The notes under the pieces were generated by a model. That model saw nothing but the letters and a program-made list of their open reading frames with translations. It was not told the origin of the DNA and searched no databases. From assembly GCA_038227135.1 (NCBI GenBank), contig JBBRQC010000010.1, positions 1 through 64,000 on the forward strand: a stretch of DNA of 64,000 nt, given 5' to 3'. The stretch comes from UBA4720 sp038227135. Its GTDB lineage: Bacteria; Gemmatimonadota; Gemmatimonadetes; Gemmatimonadales; Gemmatimonadaceae. A program made the position numbers and the translations under genes. Positions within the stretch are counted from its first letter, which is position 1. The number at the start of each line of letters is the position of its first letter. This document shows, one piece after another, positions 44,940 through 53,104 of the stretch.

Positions 44940-45308
44940 CTAGCGGTGCGCATCCTTTCGGGTGTCCCTGACGTCCTGACGTCTGTCCCGGCGATCAGCG
45001 CGGATATCCTTACGGTCCGCCTTGAGATCCTTTCTGTCGGCCTTGATTTCCTGCTTGTCGCCAGCCTTCACGTCCTTTCTCACGTCTCTGCGATCGGCGC
45101 GGACTTCCTTCCGGTCGGCGCGAATCCCACGCGTGTCGCTGCGAACTTCCTTGCAATCGGCAGGGGCTGCCGGATGATTTCTGCACCATGCCGCGAGCTG
45201 TACTCTCGTGGGATGAGCCCCAACTTTCCCGGCAGCCTGGGCCGACGCGGTGCTGCTGGCTGCGAGAACCAGAGCGGCAACGAACGCCGCGATCTTCGCT
45301 TTGGACAT
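44940..45308 (-). CDS. Secreted charged DRK-repeat protein
   Basis: A 122-residue protein with a signal peptide of about 24 residues (ends ASAQAA) after a GAAGGAGACAC site; the open frame begins at 45416. The mature part has one Cys pair (AAWCRNHPAAPADCKE) and then a long repeat of about seven residues with the pattern RxDRK(D/E)(V/L/I), from about residue 68 to the end. This would form a highly charged helix. Function is unknown. Confidence 0.72.
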   Translation of the reverse strand: MSKAKIAAFVAALVLAASSTASAQAAGKVGAHPTRVQLAAWCRNHPAAPADCKEVRSDTRGIRADRKEVRADRRDVRKDVKAGDKQEIKADRKDLKADRKDIRADRRDRRQDVRDTRKDAHR

Positions 45309-45467
45309 CAGTGTCTCCTTCCTCTCTTGAGGGTCGTTTTCGGATGGGCGCATCAGCGCTTCAGCTTGAGAGACGCACGATCCGGCCTGTTTGTTAACAG
45401 AGATTCGGGGCACCAACGGCCTGCGGCTTCCATTCGGTTGGAAAAAAGGTCACAAAAATACATTTAT

Positions 45468-46319
45468 TCAGTGCGAAACTTCCCGTGAAATGTGGTAGTC
45501 AGCACCCGCGGGTTTCCCGCCCTTGGGCCAATCGTGAATTTTCCGGGGAAAGTCCGGACGCGGTCGCGTGTTGATGTATGTCGCCACGTCGAATGCCTGC
45601 TGTTCCGTGAGCCGTTGCGCCCGATCGATCGGCATCAGGGCGTGAATGAATGAAGCGGCCGTGATGATGTTCCCCATGCCGGCGCCCACGTTGTACGAGC
45701 GCGGCCCCCAGAGCGGCGGCGCGAGGGCCGTGCCTTGGCCATTCGCCCCATGACATCTCGTGCACGTAGAGGCGAATAGACTGACCCCGCGCTTGAGATC
45801 ACCATTCACGGGCTTGAGGCGCGCGAGTCCCTGACCTTCCATCTGCGCTCCGACCGGAATTCCGGTGGACAGGAATGCGAAGTACGCGACAATGTCTGCC
45901 ATGTCTCGCCCGGCGGGAGCGAGGCGCTTGCCGTTAAGGCTTCTCTCGAAGCAGTCGTTTATCCTGTCCTCGATGAGGTCGACCTTTCCGCTGCGTGCGC
46001 GATACTGCGGGAATCGCGCGTAGCTGCCCACCCAGGGCATGGCGTTGGGCCGCAGCCCGTTGTCGAGGTGGCAGCTCGCGCAACGGAGAGAATTGCCGAC
46101 ATTTCGCGGCAGACTGTCGCCCGTAGCGAGAAGAATGGCGCGCCCGCGCAGTGCCGATGCGCGATATGCGCTGTCGCGCAACTCAGAGTCAGCAGGCACC
46201 CGAAACGCCACGCGCCCTCTCGGCGCGGCGGCTGGTCCCTGCGAATGTGCGCGCGCCGCTGGAATGACCAGCAGCGTGGCCGAAGCAGCGAGGGCAGCGA
46301 GTGAGATCCGAAAAGGCAA
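45468..46319 (-). CDS. TsdA-like dihaem cytochrome c
   Basis: A 283-residue periplasmic protein with a signal peptide (about 1-24) and two haem-binding motifs, CASCH at 80-84 and CTRCH at 186-190. It has GNSLRCASCHLDNG, YPQYRARSGKV-like FPQYRARSGKVDLIEDRINDCF with Cys123 and a later LPxxAQRL-type helix. This arrangement, including the extra Cys in NDCF, matches the thiosulfate dehydrogenase TsdA group, where that Cys ligates haem 1. Thiosulfate oxidation to tetrathionate is inferred by family; other electron-transfer roles are possible. Confidence 0.78.
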   Translation of the reverse strand: MPFRISLAALAASATLLVIPAARAHSQGPAAAPRGRVAFRVPADSELRDSAYRASALRGRAILLATGDSLPRNVGNSLRCASCHLDNGLRPNAMPWVGSYARFPQYRARSGKVDLIEDRINDCFERSLNGKRLAPAGRDMADIVAYFAFLSTGIPVGAQMEGQGLARLKPVNGDLKRGVSLFASTCTRCHGANGQGTALAPPLWGPRSYNVGAGMGNIITAASFIHALMPIDRAQRLTEQQAFDVATYINTRPRPDFPRKIHDWPKGGKPAGADYHISREVSH

Positions 46320-46421
46320 CGATGCTCCCAGTTGGCGGACCGGAGTTACGCTTTTGTCCCTCGGATTTATGAGACGGGGGCGGTCAGCGCAAGAGAAATC
46401 GCTGCGCTGACCGTCGTGTGA

Positions 46422-46829
46422 TCAGTCTGCCCGGATCGGCGCTTCGGGCATGCGCTCGGACTGCCGAGGAGATCTCTGACTCGAGTCTCCCTTGATGGAT
46501 GTCACAACATCCGCGACCATATCATCTATTCGGGAATGAAACGCCTGCGTGGCCCCGGCGATAACCGCAGCCAAAACCCCATCCAGGGCGCCGCCAAGCT
46601 TGCTTCCAGTAACCCTGGTAGCCTGCGATGTAGCCTGCGCTGCTTTCACGTCCGCTTTGGAAGCGCTCAACGCTACTCCGGCACCGAACGCGATGGCGAC
46701 CGCCGCCCAGGGGTAATCCTTCACCCTCTGTGTGACATCCACTTTGCGCTCGAGCTCGGCGATCGCCCCGGACATCCGCTCGCGGGTTTGCTCAATGTCG
46801 GCACGAACTTCCGTTGTCGTCTCAGGCAT
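46422..46829 (-). CDS. DUF3618-like membrane-anchored helical protein
   Basis: A 135-residue protein. The N-terminal helix has ADIEQTRERMSGAIAELERKVDV, then a short hydrophobic segment (WAAVAIAFGAGVALSA, about 41-56) and an Ala/Gly-rich tail. This is the DUF3618 layout. It overlaps the next gene upstream (holin-like) by eight bases and is the last of a three-gene operon resembling the yqjD-yqjE set. Confidence 0.65.
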   Translation of the reverse strand: MPETTTEVRADIEQTRERMSGAIAELERKVDVTQRVKDYPWAAVAIAFGAGVALSASKADVKAAQATSQATRVTGSKLGGALDGVLAAVIAGATQAFHSRIDDMVADVVTSIKGDSSQRSPRQSERMPEAPIRAD

Positions 46830-47208
46830 GCTTGTGTCTCCGTAACGTTGCCAATGTTTCTTCGGGCTTCATGTTCCTCGGCGAGAGCAACGATGCCCCG
46901 CGCTTGAGAAGGAAAAACGCCAACCCCCCGAGGATAGCGGTAAGCACGAAGGCGGCGATCCAGTAATGCCCGCGAAAGAGTGCGTCACCCATCAGTAGTA
47001 CGATTCCGAAGACGAGCATCTGCACAGTGAGGAGACCAAGCATCGCCGCCGCGACAGTAAATCCCGTTCCCTTGCCGATGTCGCGCGCGATCTGCGCGAA
47101 CTCGATGCGGGCAAGATGGACCTCCTGCCGCGCGAGGTGAGCTCCGTCTTCGGCCACTTCGCGGAGCAGCTGTCCCACCCCGCGGTTGCTCTCGGTGAGC
47201 ATCTTCAT
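46822..47208 (-). CDS. YqjE/phage-holin-like membrane protein
   Basis: A 128-residue protein with an amphipathic N-terminus (LLREVAEDGAHLARQEVHLARIE) and two membrane helices (about 50-76 and 84-104). The start at 47208 overlaps the stop of the upstream gene (TAATG). Proteins of this type (actinobacterial holin-X, YqjE) are envelope stress-related in other bacteria. The function here is inferred from layout. Confidence 0.68.
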   Translation of the reverse strand: MKMLTESNRGVGQLLREVAEDGAHLARQEVHLARIEFAQIARDIGKGTGFTVAAAMLGLLTVQMLVFGIVLLMGDALFRGHYWIAAFVLTAILGGLAFFLLKRGASLLSPRNMKPEETLATLRRHKHA

Positions 47209-47669
47209 TATCGGCGCAGCGCCTTTCCTATCAGGTAGCCGGCCCCCAGTGCTACGAGGAGCGACCTGGCGGGATGCTCTTTCACCTGCCTCTCCACGCC
47301 TTGCTTGAGCTTCTCCATGTCCGCGTCTCTCAGCCACTCCGCGCTCGACTGCATTCCAGTTGCAAGTGAGTCGGTTACAGCCGCAATGCTGGGATCGTTG
47401 GTAATCGCCAGTGCCGAACCATCGGAACCCGCCGGCGAAGGGCGCCGCTGACGAAGCGCTTCGGCGCCTGCCTCCAGGCCGTCGGCGAGCATGGATGGGA
47501 TCCCTGCCGCTCTGCCTTTCACCGACGAGGCAACGCTCTTCACCCGATCGGTGATCCCTGATTCGCCGGTCGCTCCGCGCTTGGCATCACTGGAATTGAG
47601 CTCGCCTCCGAAACTTGTCTGTTCGCCCCCGGTATTCGGGCGCGCACTTTCCTGGTTATTTCCTTCCAT
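47208..47669 (-). CDS. YqjD/DUF883-like protein
   Basis: A 153-residue protein with a Ser/Gly/Asn-rich N-terminus, amphipathic helices in the middle and a C-terminal anchor ARSLLVALGAGYLIGKALRR. This C-terminal GAGxxxG anchor is the mark of the ElaB/YqjD/DUF883 group, which in E. coli tethers ribosomes to the inner membrane. It is the first gene of the trio. Confidence 0.68.
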   Translation of the reverse strand: MEGNNQESARPNTGGEQTSFGGELNSSDAKRGATGESGITDRVKSVASSVKGRAAGIPSMLADGLEAGAEALRQRRPSPAGSDGSALAITNDPSIAAVTDSLATGMQSSAEWLRDADMEKLKQGVERQVKEHPARSLLVALGAGYLIGKALRR

Positions 47670-47725
47670 TTGTACAGCCTCCGACAGTTGTTGCGCCGCG
47701 CATCGAGCGGCGGTTGACTCTCCCT

Positions 47726-48670
47726 CTATGCAGAAGCCGCGCCGGTAGCACCAAACCTATAAAGGTCTGACCAACGATGCTTGAGGGCACGCTGGCTTTG
47801 CTCGATCGTCACCAACTGAAAGCGGACAGTCTCACCGGGCGATCGCTGGGCGAGAATCGGCAGGTCCGCCTCGGCCACTATTGCGATCTTAGGATAGCCA
47901 CCGATCGTCGGGGCGTCCGCCATCAACACAATGGGAATGCCATCGCCCGGGACCTGGATCGCTCCCTGACACCCGGGATCGGACGGCAGGTTTCTCTCTG
48001 CGAGGCTCACAACTTTTCCCTTCAACTTGTAGCCGGTGCGATCCGAAGCTGTCGAAACGACGAACTCTGTCTCGATGAGTGCATGCCAGGCGACATCATC
48101 GAAGAGATCAGACTGGGGGCCGCGGGTGATGCGCACAGCTGCCGACTCGTAGCGTGGAAGGAGCTCTGGAGGGCAGGTGAATCCTGCCGACGGCGGGGAA
48201 CTCCGATGACGCCCGAGGCTCAGAGTATCGTCGCGAGCTAGCGTCCGGCCGCTGTACCCTCCGAAACTACCCGGGAGATATGTCGACCGGCTGCCGAGTA
48301 TCTCGGGGACGTCGATACCGCCGCTGATGGCGACGTATAGAAATCGCCCCGCGGTGAGCTGCTCCACGGTCAGCACGTCACCCGCCCGCGCATAACACGT
48401 CGTGAATGAAGGCACCGTCTGGCCCGCCAGCGTTGCGCGGGCATAGGCTCCGCCGATCGCCACGACGCAATCGCCTTGAAACCGCAGGGACCCACCGCCG
48501 AGCGCCCATTCGAGCGCAGCAAACTCGAGCGGGTTACCGACGACCGCATTCAGCGCCTTGAGCGCGAACACGTCCATTGCTCCGCCGCGGGGTACACCCG
48601 ACGAACGCGAATGCTTCCGGCCCGTGTCCTGGACAGTGAGGTAAGGAGGCGGGCGATCGATTGTTATCAT
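47726..48670 (-). CDS. pxpC: 5-oxoprolinase subunit PxpC
   Basis: The 314-residue KipA/biotin-dependent carboxyltransferase-fold subunit of the ATP-dependent 5-oxoprolinase. It shows LTVQDTGR near residue 10, SGVPRGGAMD, FATLE-like FAALEW, GYSGR and a C-terminal TIGGYPKIAIVAEADLP. The start overlaps the pxpB stop (ATGA). Confidence 0.92.
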   Translation of the reverse strand: MITIDRPPPYLTVQDTGRKHSRSSGVPRGGAMDVFALKALNAVVGNPLEFAALEWALGGGSLRFQGDCVVAIGGAYARATLAGQTVPSFTTCYARAGDVLTVEQLTAGRFLYVAISGGIDVPEILGSRSTYLPGSFGGYSGRTLARDDTLSLGRHRSSPPSAGFTCPPELLPRYESAAVRITRGPQSDLFDDVAWHALIETEFVVSTASDRTGYKLKGKVVSLAERNLPSDPGCQGAIQVPGDGIPIVLMADAPTIGGYPKIAIVAEADLPILAQRSPGETVRFQLVTIEQSQRALKHRWSDLYRFGATGAASA

Positions 48671-49323
48671 CGCACTAAAACGAATCGGACTATGTCGCCT
48701 GCCCGGAGGGTGGAAGGCGGGTCACGGTCCGGATCGAACATCACCGTCTCTGTGCGTCCGATGATGTGCCATCCTCCTGGAGTATCGAGAGGATATACCG
48801 CCGTCTGCGAGCCAGCGATTGCAACGCTTCCAGCGAGAACCCGAGGCCTCGGCTGGGGCCTGCGTGGCAGTCGGAGCGATGGGTCGAGCTCGCTCAGATA
48901 GGCGAATCCGGGAACGAATCCGAGGAGGTCGACGGTGTAACAGCCCCTGCTATGCCGCTCTATGACCTCCGCCGTTGAGATTCCGCAGGCCACGGCAACC
49001 GTGGCGAGATCGGGGCCGTCGTAGGTGACGGGGATCTCGTGCTCGCGAATTGTGTTGGAGACGGTGGTCAGATCAATCGCCCGCTCACAGACCGCCAGGA
49101 CCTTCGCCTGCATTTCCGCGTAGGACGCGTGCAGCGAGTCGTAGAAAACCGCGACGCCGAGGTAGGCGGGGACAATATCCTGAACGCTCGGGAGCTTCTC
49201 CGCTGCCAGTGCCGCCGCGGTAGCGTGCACACGTTGCAGAAGATCTGCGCTCTTCTCGTCTCCGAGCACGATCGTGATTGCGGAATCTCCAAGCGGTACT
49301 GCGCGCAAGTTCGCTCGACTCAA
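48667..49323 (-). CDS. pxpB: 5-oxoprolinase subunit PxpB
   Basis: The 218-residue KipI-like subunit. It has PLGDSAITIVLG at the start, the LGVFYD-like YLGVAVFYDSL, the GYTVGFLPGF equivalent CYTVDLLGFVPGFAYL and the PRPRVLAGSVAIAGSQTAVYP motif. The open frame begins at 49419, but the TTG at 49323 overlaps the pxpA stop (TTGA) and gives the exact usual length. Confidence 0.9.
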   Translation of the reverse strand: MSRANLRAVPLGDSAITIVLGDEKSADLLQRVHATAAALAAEKLPSVQDIVPAYLGVAVFYDSLHASYAEMQAKVLAVCERAIDLTTVSNTIREHEIPVTYDGPDLATVAVACGISTAEVIERHSRGCYTVDLLGFVPGFAYLSELDPSLRLPRRPQPRPRVLAGSVAIAGSQTAVYPLDTPGGWHIIGRTETVMFDPDRDPPSTLRAGDIVRFVLVR

Positions 49324-50084
49324 GCGGCAAAAGGCGCGATGGTTACGCCCGAACCTTCGAGGGTGGCCCTGATCTGGTGCAACAGTGCCGCGGAGTCGGG
49401 GTTGTCGCCGTGAACACATAGCGACTGCGCAACCACTCGGAGCGCAGTCCCATCGTCGGCAACGACGGTGTTCGATTTTACCAGACGAATTGCGCGCTCA
49501 GCGGCGGCCTGCGCGTCGTGGATCACGGCGCCAGGCTCGTTCCGAGGGACAAGCGAGCCGTCACTCTTGTATGCACGATCCGCGAATGCCTCGGCGGCGA
49601 ATCTCAGCCCGCTACGGTTTGCAGCTTCCGCCATCTGGCTGCCAGCGAGTCCAAGCAGGAAAAGCGACGGATCCACATCGCAGATGGCCTGAGCGATTGC
49701 ACTGGCTGCGGACGAGTCCCTTGCCGCGCGATTGTACAGCGCGCCATGGGCTTTCACGTACGAGAGCTTTGCGTCCTCGGCCACGCATATCTCGCGCAGA
49801 GCCCGAAGCTGGTAGCCCACGTGAAAGCGGATCTCTTTTGTGGAGAGACCAAGCTCCCGGCGGCCAAAACCGAGAATGTCCGGGTAGGAAGGGTGCGCGC
49901 CGATCGTCACGCCGCGCGACGCGGCCGCTCCTACGGTGTCGCGCATGGTGGTCGCATCACCCGCATGAAATCCGCAGGCGATATTGGCGGACGACACCAG
50001 GTCGAGCAAAGCTTCGTCCTCCGCCACGCGGGACTGCCCGGAGCCTTCGCCCAGGTCCGCATTCAGATCGATTGTGGGGCGCAA
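49320..50084 (-). CDS. pxpA: 5-oxoprolinase subunit PxpA
   Basis: The 254-residue LamB/YcsF-family subunit. It begins with the DLNADLGEG motif and shows NIACGFHAGD, HPSYPDILGFGRR, VKAHGALYN, EAFADRAY and CVHGDNP. With PxpB and PxpC it hydrolyses 5-oxoproline to glutamate with ATP, recycling a spontaneous damage product of glutamine. The three genes form one tight leftward operon, in A-B-C order. Confidence 0.95.
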   Translation of the reverse strand: MRPTIDLNADLGEGSGQSRVAEDEALLDLVSSANIACGFHAGDATTMRDTVGAAASRGVTIGAHPSYPDILGFGRRELGLSTKEIRFHVGYQLRALREICVAEDAKLSYVKAHGALYNRAARDSSAASAIAQAICDVDPSLFLLGLAGSQMAEAANRSGLRFAAEAFADRAYKSDGSLVPRNEPGAVIHDAQAAAERAIRLVKSNTVVADDGTALRVVAQSLCVHGDNPDSAALLHQIRATLEGSGVTIAPFAA

Positions 50085-50088
50085 GGAA

Positions 50089-50331
50089 CTACTTCTTGCG
50101 CCTTTTTTTCTTCCCGCCGGCGACCGGCTTGGCTTCGACGACCTCCCAATCCTGCTCGTCGTCCTCGAAGCCGCCGCGTGTCACCTTGGGCAGCAGCTTT
50201 TCTCGCACGACCACCGGAGTCAGCCAATAGGTGTAACCGTCATCCGCGTCGACGGGGAACCAGGCGAACTTTGTGCGCACGCGCTCGTCTCCAATCTTGC
50301 CGCGCGGGTCTCGTCGGCTCTTCCATTTCAC
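50089..50331 (-). CDS. Small conserved-looking protein of unknown function
   Basis: An 80-residue protein with WKSRRDPRG, VRTKFAWFPVDADDGYTYWL and a Lys/Arg-rich tail. The open frame begins at 50394, but the GTG at 50331 has a GGGAGG site at a good distance. The aromatic cluster suggests a small beta fold. It overlaps no real gene and ends 4 bp before pxpA starts upstream on the same strand, so it may be cotranscribed with pxpABC. Confidence 0.6.
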   Translation of the reverse strand: MKWKSRRDPRGKIGDERVRTKFAWFPVDADDGYTYWLTPVVVREKLLPKVTRGGFEDDEQDWEVVEAKPVAGGKKKRRKK

Positions 50332-50350
50332 AACGATATTGCCTCCCGTG

Positions 50351-50584
50351 CTAGATACGGTCTTCCAGGCCCTTGATGCCGGACATGCTGGCACAATTGG
50401 CGCAACAAAAGAATGTTCCGTTGCTCTCGACCCCGTGGCCGATGATCTTGCAGCCGCAGTGGGCGCACTTCGGCGCCAGCGCGTGTATCGCGCACTCGAA
50501 CGAGTCGAAGGTGTGGGACTTTCCCTTCATCGTGACGCTGAACGATTTATCGTAGTCGTTGCCGCAGACTTCGCATTTCGACAT
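50351..50584 (-). CDS. Small Cys-rich protein, metallothionein-like
   Basis: A 77-residue protein with CEVCGNDY, FDSFECAIHALAPKCAHCGCKI and FFCCANCA. Ten cysteines and three histidines suggest binding of two zinc ions, in a fold like small bacterial metallothionein/zinc-ribbon proteins. No partner is evident. It is transcribed leftward ahead of the small basic protein and pxpA. Confidence 0.72.
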   Translation of the reverse strand: MSKCEVCGNDYDKSFSVTMKGKSHTFDSFECAIHALAPKCAHCGCKIIGHGVESNGTFFCCANCASMSGIKGLEDRI

Positions 50585-50651
50585 TGCCGCTCCGAGGCTG
50601 GGTTGTGGCCGCGTAGGGCTCTACGGCGAATCTAGTGCCGCTGGAGTCGGC

Positions 50652-50831
50652 TCATCGGAAGATTTTCCTCATTTTCGTATCGGGGTCGCGGGCGAAGCGG
50701 AACGTGAACCAGGCCAGGTCGGTGACCAGCTGGTCGTACGTTTGCGGATCCATTTTGTCTTCGACGATGCTCAGGCGACCGGTAATCTGGCCCTTGAGGT
50801 GCTCGATCCATTCTTTGGTGAAGTCGGCCAT
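50652..50831 (-). CDS. 59-residue small protein of unknown function
   Basis: An open frame of 59 codons starting MADFTKEWIEHLKGQITG, with a TYDQLVTDLAWFTFRFARD centre and a basic end. The amino-acid use is balanced and amphipathic, unlike the low-complexity shadow frames around it, and the stop lies 67 bp before the Cys-rich gene start. No strong ribosome site is seen. Family unknown. Confidence 0.55.
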   Translation of the reverse strand: MADFTKEWIEHLKGQITGRLSIVEDKMDPQTYDQLVTDLAWFTFRFARDPDTKMRKIFR

Positions 50832-50992
50832 GTTGGACGGGGGCTGTTGGTTGCGGGAAATTGCTCAGGGAAGTTGCTATCCGCCAGTTAGGCAACCCCA
50901 ATGGCCGCGCCGACTGGTCTGTTTCCTGCCATTCACGGTTCCTGCGCGGCGGCGCGGCTGGCCTTGAACACGCAAACATAGAGGGCTTTTCG

Positions 50993-51802
50993 ATGCGGAA
51001 TATCTCAATCACTGTCGGCGCAATCGTGCTGCTCGCCGGATGTGGAGTCTCTACCCAGCAGGAAGTACAAATGGGCCAGCAGGAGGCGCAGCAGGTAAAT
51101 GCCCAGTTGCCCATGGTGCAGGACGCAGTGATCAACAACTACGTCAACGCCCTTGGGAACCGCATCGCGAGGACGACGTCGCGAGCTGACCTGAACTGGC
51201 AGTTCCAGGTAGTCAATTCGGACATGGTCAACGCCTTTGCGCTTCCCGGTGGCTTCGTTTACGTCAACCGCGGCGTTCTCGAGCGGGCCAGCAACGCCTC
51301 CGAAGTCGCGGGCGTTCTTGGTCACGAGATCGAACACGTGGTCAGGCGGCATTCAGTCAAGCAGATGGAGAACGCCCAGGGCGCGAACGTCGGCGTTGGA
51401 ATACTCTGCGCACTCACCGGAGTGTGTCAGAGCGGCGTCGCCCAAGCGGCGATCAACATCGGGGGCACCGCTGTCTTTGCGAAATTCAGTAGAGCCGACG
51501 AAGTCCAGGCGGATGAGGGTGGATTCAACAATGTCATGCGCGCCGGCATCAGCCCGCGCGGAATGTACACGTTCTTTCAGAAGCTTCTGGCCGAGGAGAA
51601 GCAGTCGGGCGGGCGAGGTGCCACGGCTGGCTGGTTTTCAGACCACCCCGGTACTCAGGACCGGCTTGCGGACATCCAGCGAATGCTGAGTCAGGTTCCG
51701 GCGTCACAGCTCAACGGCCTTCAGTCCAACGATTCGGGGTTCAGCACTATGAAGGCGAGACTGGCGCGCCTAGGACCCGCTCCCAAGGTGCAGGGCCAGT
51801 AA
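50993..51802 (+). CDS. M48-family metalloprotease lipoprotein
   Basis: A 269-residue periplasmic protease resembling BepA/YfgC-like and LoiP-like M48 proteins. It has lipobox LLAGC with Cys17, the conserved NAFALPGGFVYV and zinc motif HEIEH at 111-115, and a third ligand Glu in ADEVQADEGG (Asp/Glu segment). The frame opens at 50861, but the ATG at 50993 starts the lipoprotein signal. It probably checks outer-membrane protein assembly. Confidence 0.9.
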   Translation: MRNISITVGAIVLLAGCGVSTQQEVQMGQQEAQQVNAQLPMVQDAVINNYVNALGNRIARTTSRADLNWQFQVVNSDMVNAFALPGGFVYVNRGVLERASNASEVAGVLGHEIEHVVRRHSVKQMENAQGANVGVGILCALTGVCQSGVAQAAINIGGTAVFAKFSRADEVQADEGGFNNVMRAGISPRGMYTFFQKLLAEEKQSGGRGATAGWFSDHPGTQDRLADIQRMLSQVPASQLNGLQSNDSGFSTMKARLARLGPAPKVQGQ

Positions 51803-51809
51803 AATCCGC

Positions 51810-51845
51810 GAGCGACGCTCTGATCATCCGAGCGGGGCGTCGCTC
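51810..51845. repeat. Hairpin after the M48 gene
   Basis: GAGCGACGC pairs with GCGTCGCTC around an 18-nt loop, with CCGCG/CGCGG flanks that can extend it. No T run follows, so it may be a weak terminator or a boundary structure before the alpA region. Confidence 0.5.
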
Positions 51846-51945
51846 CAGCGCGGAAATCATTACGGAGGGTGAGGCAGTACGCTCCCGACGCGCGATCTAT
51901 AATGACAGTAGGAAGTTAACGTGTACACGCGGCGGTGGTATTCTC

Positions 51946-52167
51946 TCAAATACCCCCGTCGGTACCCCCACGTCGCCGCTCATCGCGAGACGCTCGGACC
52001 TGCGCATCACACCACTGCGCAACCTCGCTCTCTACCCAGCCCCTCGCTGCGCAGCCTAAAGAGACTTGCTTTGGAAAGCGGCCTGTGCTGCTCAGCAAAA
52101 ATATCGTCGAGCGCGCGAGTCCGGTGACTCGCATCACTTCGCGGATGCGGATGAATCTGTCGGCCAT
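51946..52167 (-). CDS. AlpA-family prophage/island transcription regulator
   Basis: A 73-residue MerR-like winged-helix regulator with IRIREVMRVTGLARSTIFLL, GRFPKQVSLG and the WVESEVAQWC helix. AlpA activates integrase or excision in P4-type elements. The gene is intact, but its neighbours are remnants. It is preceded by a leader with a promoter and a strong terminator (52192-52369). Confidence 0.82.
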   Translation of the reverse strand: MADRFIRIREVMRVTGLARSTIFLLSSTGRFPKQVSLGCAARGWVESEVAQWCDAQVRASRDERRRGGTDGGI

Positions 52168-52191
52168 TCAAGTCGCTGGTGATAGGGAAAC

Positions 52192-52334
52192 AAAAAAGGC
52201 CCGATGAAACCCACAATAAGTGGGTTATGCATCGGGCCTCGTACGGGTTGGGCTTAGGGCGCCGTGGCGGCAAGTTTCGATGAACCACGGCTTCTTTTCT
52301 TGCTGCAGCAGCGTTGCCGGCGGTCCGGGGCTGC
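52192..52334 (-). ncRNA. Candidate sRNA or attenuated leader of alpA
   Basis: A transcript from the promoter at 52341-52369 would start near 52334 and run to an intrinsic terminator formed by AGGCCCGATG (52197-52206) and CATCGGGCCT (52230-52239), with a nested CCCAC/GTGGG stem. On the minus strand it is followed by six Ts. That gives about 143 nt with no good ORF of its own. The terminator lies 25 bp before the alpA start. Confidence 0.5.
52197..52239 (-). terminator. Intrinsic terminator upstream of alpA
   Basis: A 10-bp outer stem and a 5-bp inner stem, with a loop AATAA, followed by TTTTTT on the minus strand. Read in the direction of alpA it would stop transcription 25-30 nt before the alpA start codon. 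Confidence 0.85.
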
Positions 52335-52340
52335 GATCTC

Positions 52341-52369
52341 ATTATGTACGCCGGCTCAGCGTGAGTCAA
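52341..52369 (-). promoter_or_regulatory. Sigma-70-like promoter upstream of alpA leader
   Basis: On the minus strand TTGACT (52369-52364) and CATAAT (52346-52341) are separated by exactly 17 bp. This is one of the best promoter matches in the window. Confidence 0.65.
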
Positions 52370-52399
52370 GCTCGAAGGTCTGGGAGACAGCGACATGGG

Positions 52400-52633
52400 T
52401 GGAAGGCCGATTTTCGGACTCAGTCTTTGGTCAATTGCGCTAGGCCACGTCTGGAGCGCTGTCAGTTAACACTCTGTTCTGAGCTCAAGAGCGACGCGAA
52501 GTTCTACTGACTTAGCAGCTCCCAGACATTCGGAGGTTCAAGCTTGAGGCTTCACCACTCGGATTTACCTCCGCCCGTTAGAAAAACGCTTCCTCCTCAC
52601 CCGTCTTCGGAGCGGCGCTCAGGAGCTTCTCTG
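52400..52633. other. Gene-free part of the decayed island
   Basis: I see no credible gene, RNA or repeat in this part. It separates the alpA leader promoter from the gene remnants to the right. Confidence 0.5.
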
Positions 52634-52796
52634 TTAGTGCGTCGCGCGGTGAATCGAATCGATAAAGATCACAGCATCGTAGGCGGAAACAAGCCTGACA
52701 TTGACGTAACCATCCTCAGTACGCATAAGACGCGGTGCGTTCAACCACAGAGCGGCAGGGCCAGACATCGGAGCGTTCCTCAGCACGACTACGGAC
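52634..52796 (-). pseudogene. C-terminal remnant, erythromycin-esterase-like
   Basis: A minus-strand frame with LRNAPMSGPAALWLNAPR, then LMRTEDGYVNV and YDAVIFIDSIHRA to a stop. The RNAP..WL..PR.MR and YDAVIFID pattern recalls the C-terminal end of erythromycin-esterase-like proteins, from memory of the family. No N-terminal part precedes it; the integrase remnant adjoins directly. Confidence 0.35.
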
Positions 52797-53102
52797 AGTG
52801 GATTTCGAAGTCGGGCGAAGGATTCCTCACGTCACAACCCTCACCGAAGAACGCGATGAGCATTTCAATGTGAGCGTTTCCTCTGCCCGCGTGCGAGGAG
52901 TCTTGTCGAGGAATGCGGGTGATTCTTTGCTGTAGCGCTGCCATAGGTGCTGCAGCGTGACGACGCCGCCGGCTGCAACTTCTTCATGCCGGAGAACCGC
53001 GGACAACAGCTGCTTCCCCAATCGATCCGCCTCTGCACGGTCCGTCGTGGCGAGCGACCTTCTATTGAGCCCGTGGCCAGGCAGCCAGACATCGCGGAAG
53101 AA
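52797..53102 (-). pseudogene. Tyrosine recombinase N-terminal remnant
   Basis: A minus-strand frame carries an integrase arm/core-binding segment: GLNRRSLATTDRAEADRLGK, VTLQHLWQRYSKESPAFLDK and TRAEETLTLK. After that the sequence must shift frame to continue as IEMLIAFFGEGCDVRN and then stops at a TAG. No catalytic R-H-R-Y part remains, so it is a dead fragment. Confidence 0.65.
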
Positions 53103-53104
53103 TC

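Noticed and set aside
52007..52396. 129-residue minus-strand frame across the alpA leader
   Set aside because: Its ATG falls on the -10 element and the frame crosses a strong terminator; composition is Arg/Pro-rich without a motif.
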